NCBI GenBank assembly: GCA_938073925.1
Contig: CALJGH010000017.1
Location: 1 to 5,245, forward strand
From: an uncultured Nitrospinaceae bacterium
GTDB lineage: Bacteria; Nitrospinota; Nitrospinia; Nitrospinales; VA-1
DNA length: 5,245 nucleotides
Direction: 5' to 3'
Part shown: positions 4,827 through 5,245 of the stretch, in pieces
Layout of the letters: each line of letters starts with the position of its first letter
Position numbering within the stretch: the stretch's first letter is position 1
Translations under genes and position numbers: made by a program
The notes under the pieces: model-generated
Told to the model about the DNA's origin: nothing
The model's input: the letters and a program-made list of their open reading frames with translations, nothing else
Databases searched by the model: none

Positions 4827-5245
4827 CTAGTAGACTTTCATCAATTCGACATCAAAAACTAAAGTGGCATTGGGTGGAATTGCACCGCCGGCACCACGTG
4901 CGCCATAACCCAAAGAGGATGGAATGATTAATGTACGTTGCCCTCCAACTTTCATGCCTTGCACGCCTTGATCCCAACCTTTGATGACCTGCCCTGCCCC
5001 TAGTTTAAATTTGAAGTTGCCCGGACGATCACGAGAACTATCAAATTTTTTTCCTTTGTTCTCCAAGCAGCTAAGCACTCGTTTCTTGCTAACGAATTGT
5101 GGGAGTTCGCGACACTCTTTTGGAGCAGATTTATTAAACAGCCAACCCGTATAATGAACATTCACATTCTTACCTGCAATCGCTTCTTTTCCCGATCCAA
5201 CTTTCAAATCAAATTTAGTTAATGTTCCCTCATAAGCACTCGCAT
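4827..5245 (-). CDS. FKBP-type peptidyl-prolyl cis-trans isomerase with a 26-residue insertion (N-terminus off the right edge)
   Basis: The frame is open from the right edge to TAG at 4829-4827, giving 138 visible residues from ASAYEGTLTKF. It is a full FKBP domain. Against human FKBP12 the pocket residues are all present at constant offset: Tyr31, Phe67, Asp68, Phe77, Val86, Ile87, Trp90, Tyr113 and Phe130 of the fragment. Between HYTGWLF and KGKKFDSS lies an insertion of about 26 residues (fragment 37-62) with Cys44 and Cys59. The family isomerises prolyl bonds and assists folding. The ASA before YEGTLTKF resembles a signal-cleavage region, so an envelope location is plausible but the N-terminus is not seen. 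An internal TTG at 5207 is not a credible start because coding similarity continues upstream of it. The gene converges on the phosphatidyltransferase gene. Confidence 0.92.
   Translation of the reverse strand, partial: ASAYEGTLTKFDLKVGSGKEAIAGKNVNVHYTGWLFNKSAPKECRELPQFVSKKRVLSCLENKGKKFDSSRDRPGNFKFKLGAGQVIKGWDQGVQGMKVGGQRTLIIPSSLGYGARGAGGAIPPNATLVFDVELMKVY

Noticed and set aside
4827..5207. A complete 126-residue FKBP beginning at TTG 5207
   Set aside because: The frame stays open to the window edge and continues with plausible mature-protein sequence (ASAYEGTLTKFDL), so the true start lies beyond 5245.

Overview
This 5.2-kb window carries housekeeping-type bacterial genes from a Gram-negative organism. 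The evidence is a periplasmic-type TesA with a signal peptide, next to a divergent YbbA-type ABC ATPase, and an apparently secreted FKBP. Base composition is moderate to AT-leaning by eye. The tesA/ybbA divergent pair is shared with E. coli and many proteobacteria. The other genes are not in a proteobacterial textbook order, and I cannot name the taxon; a deep-branching marine lineage (for example Nitrospinota-like) is only a guess.

Layout: (1) 1-118 minus, the first 39 codons of an ABC transporter ATPase that runs off the left edge. (2) 177-824 plus, tesA (SGNH-type lysophospholipase/thioesterase). (3) 825-1901 minus, a relative of anthranilate phosphoribosyltransferase whose PRPP-binding motifs are replaced; its stop codon abuts the tesA stop. 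(4) 1902-1984, a short divergent promoter region with a near-symmetric -10 element. (5) 1985-3697 plus, a B12-binding-domain-type radical SAM protein with the C-x3-C-x2-C cluster and a C-terminal four-cysteine cluster. (6) 3698-3820, non-coding, with two small hairpins and a three-unit 10-bp repeat that ends nine bases before the next start codon. (7) 3821-4684 plus, a six-helix CDP-alcohol phosphatidyltransferase. (8) 4685-4826, which looks empty but on the minus strand reads as three degenerate 15-residue units of the GGxxNTAxG type seen in trimeric adhesin heads: probably a gene remnant. (9) 4827-5245 minus, the C-terminal part of an FKBP-type prolyl isomerase with an unusual 26-residue, two-cysteine insertion.

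Functional links are limited. ybbA/tesA is a recognised neighbourhood, TesA and the phosphatidyltransferase both touch phospholipid metabolism, and the FKBP is probably an envelope folding factor. There is no sign of an integrated new pathway. The points most worth a second look are the hidden adhesin-repeat remnant, the intergenic 10-bp repeat, the symmetric divergent promoter, the altered TrpD-like protein and the FKBP insertion.
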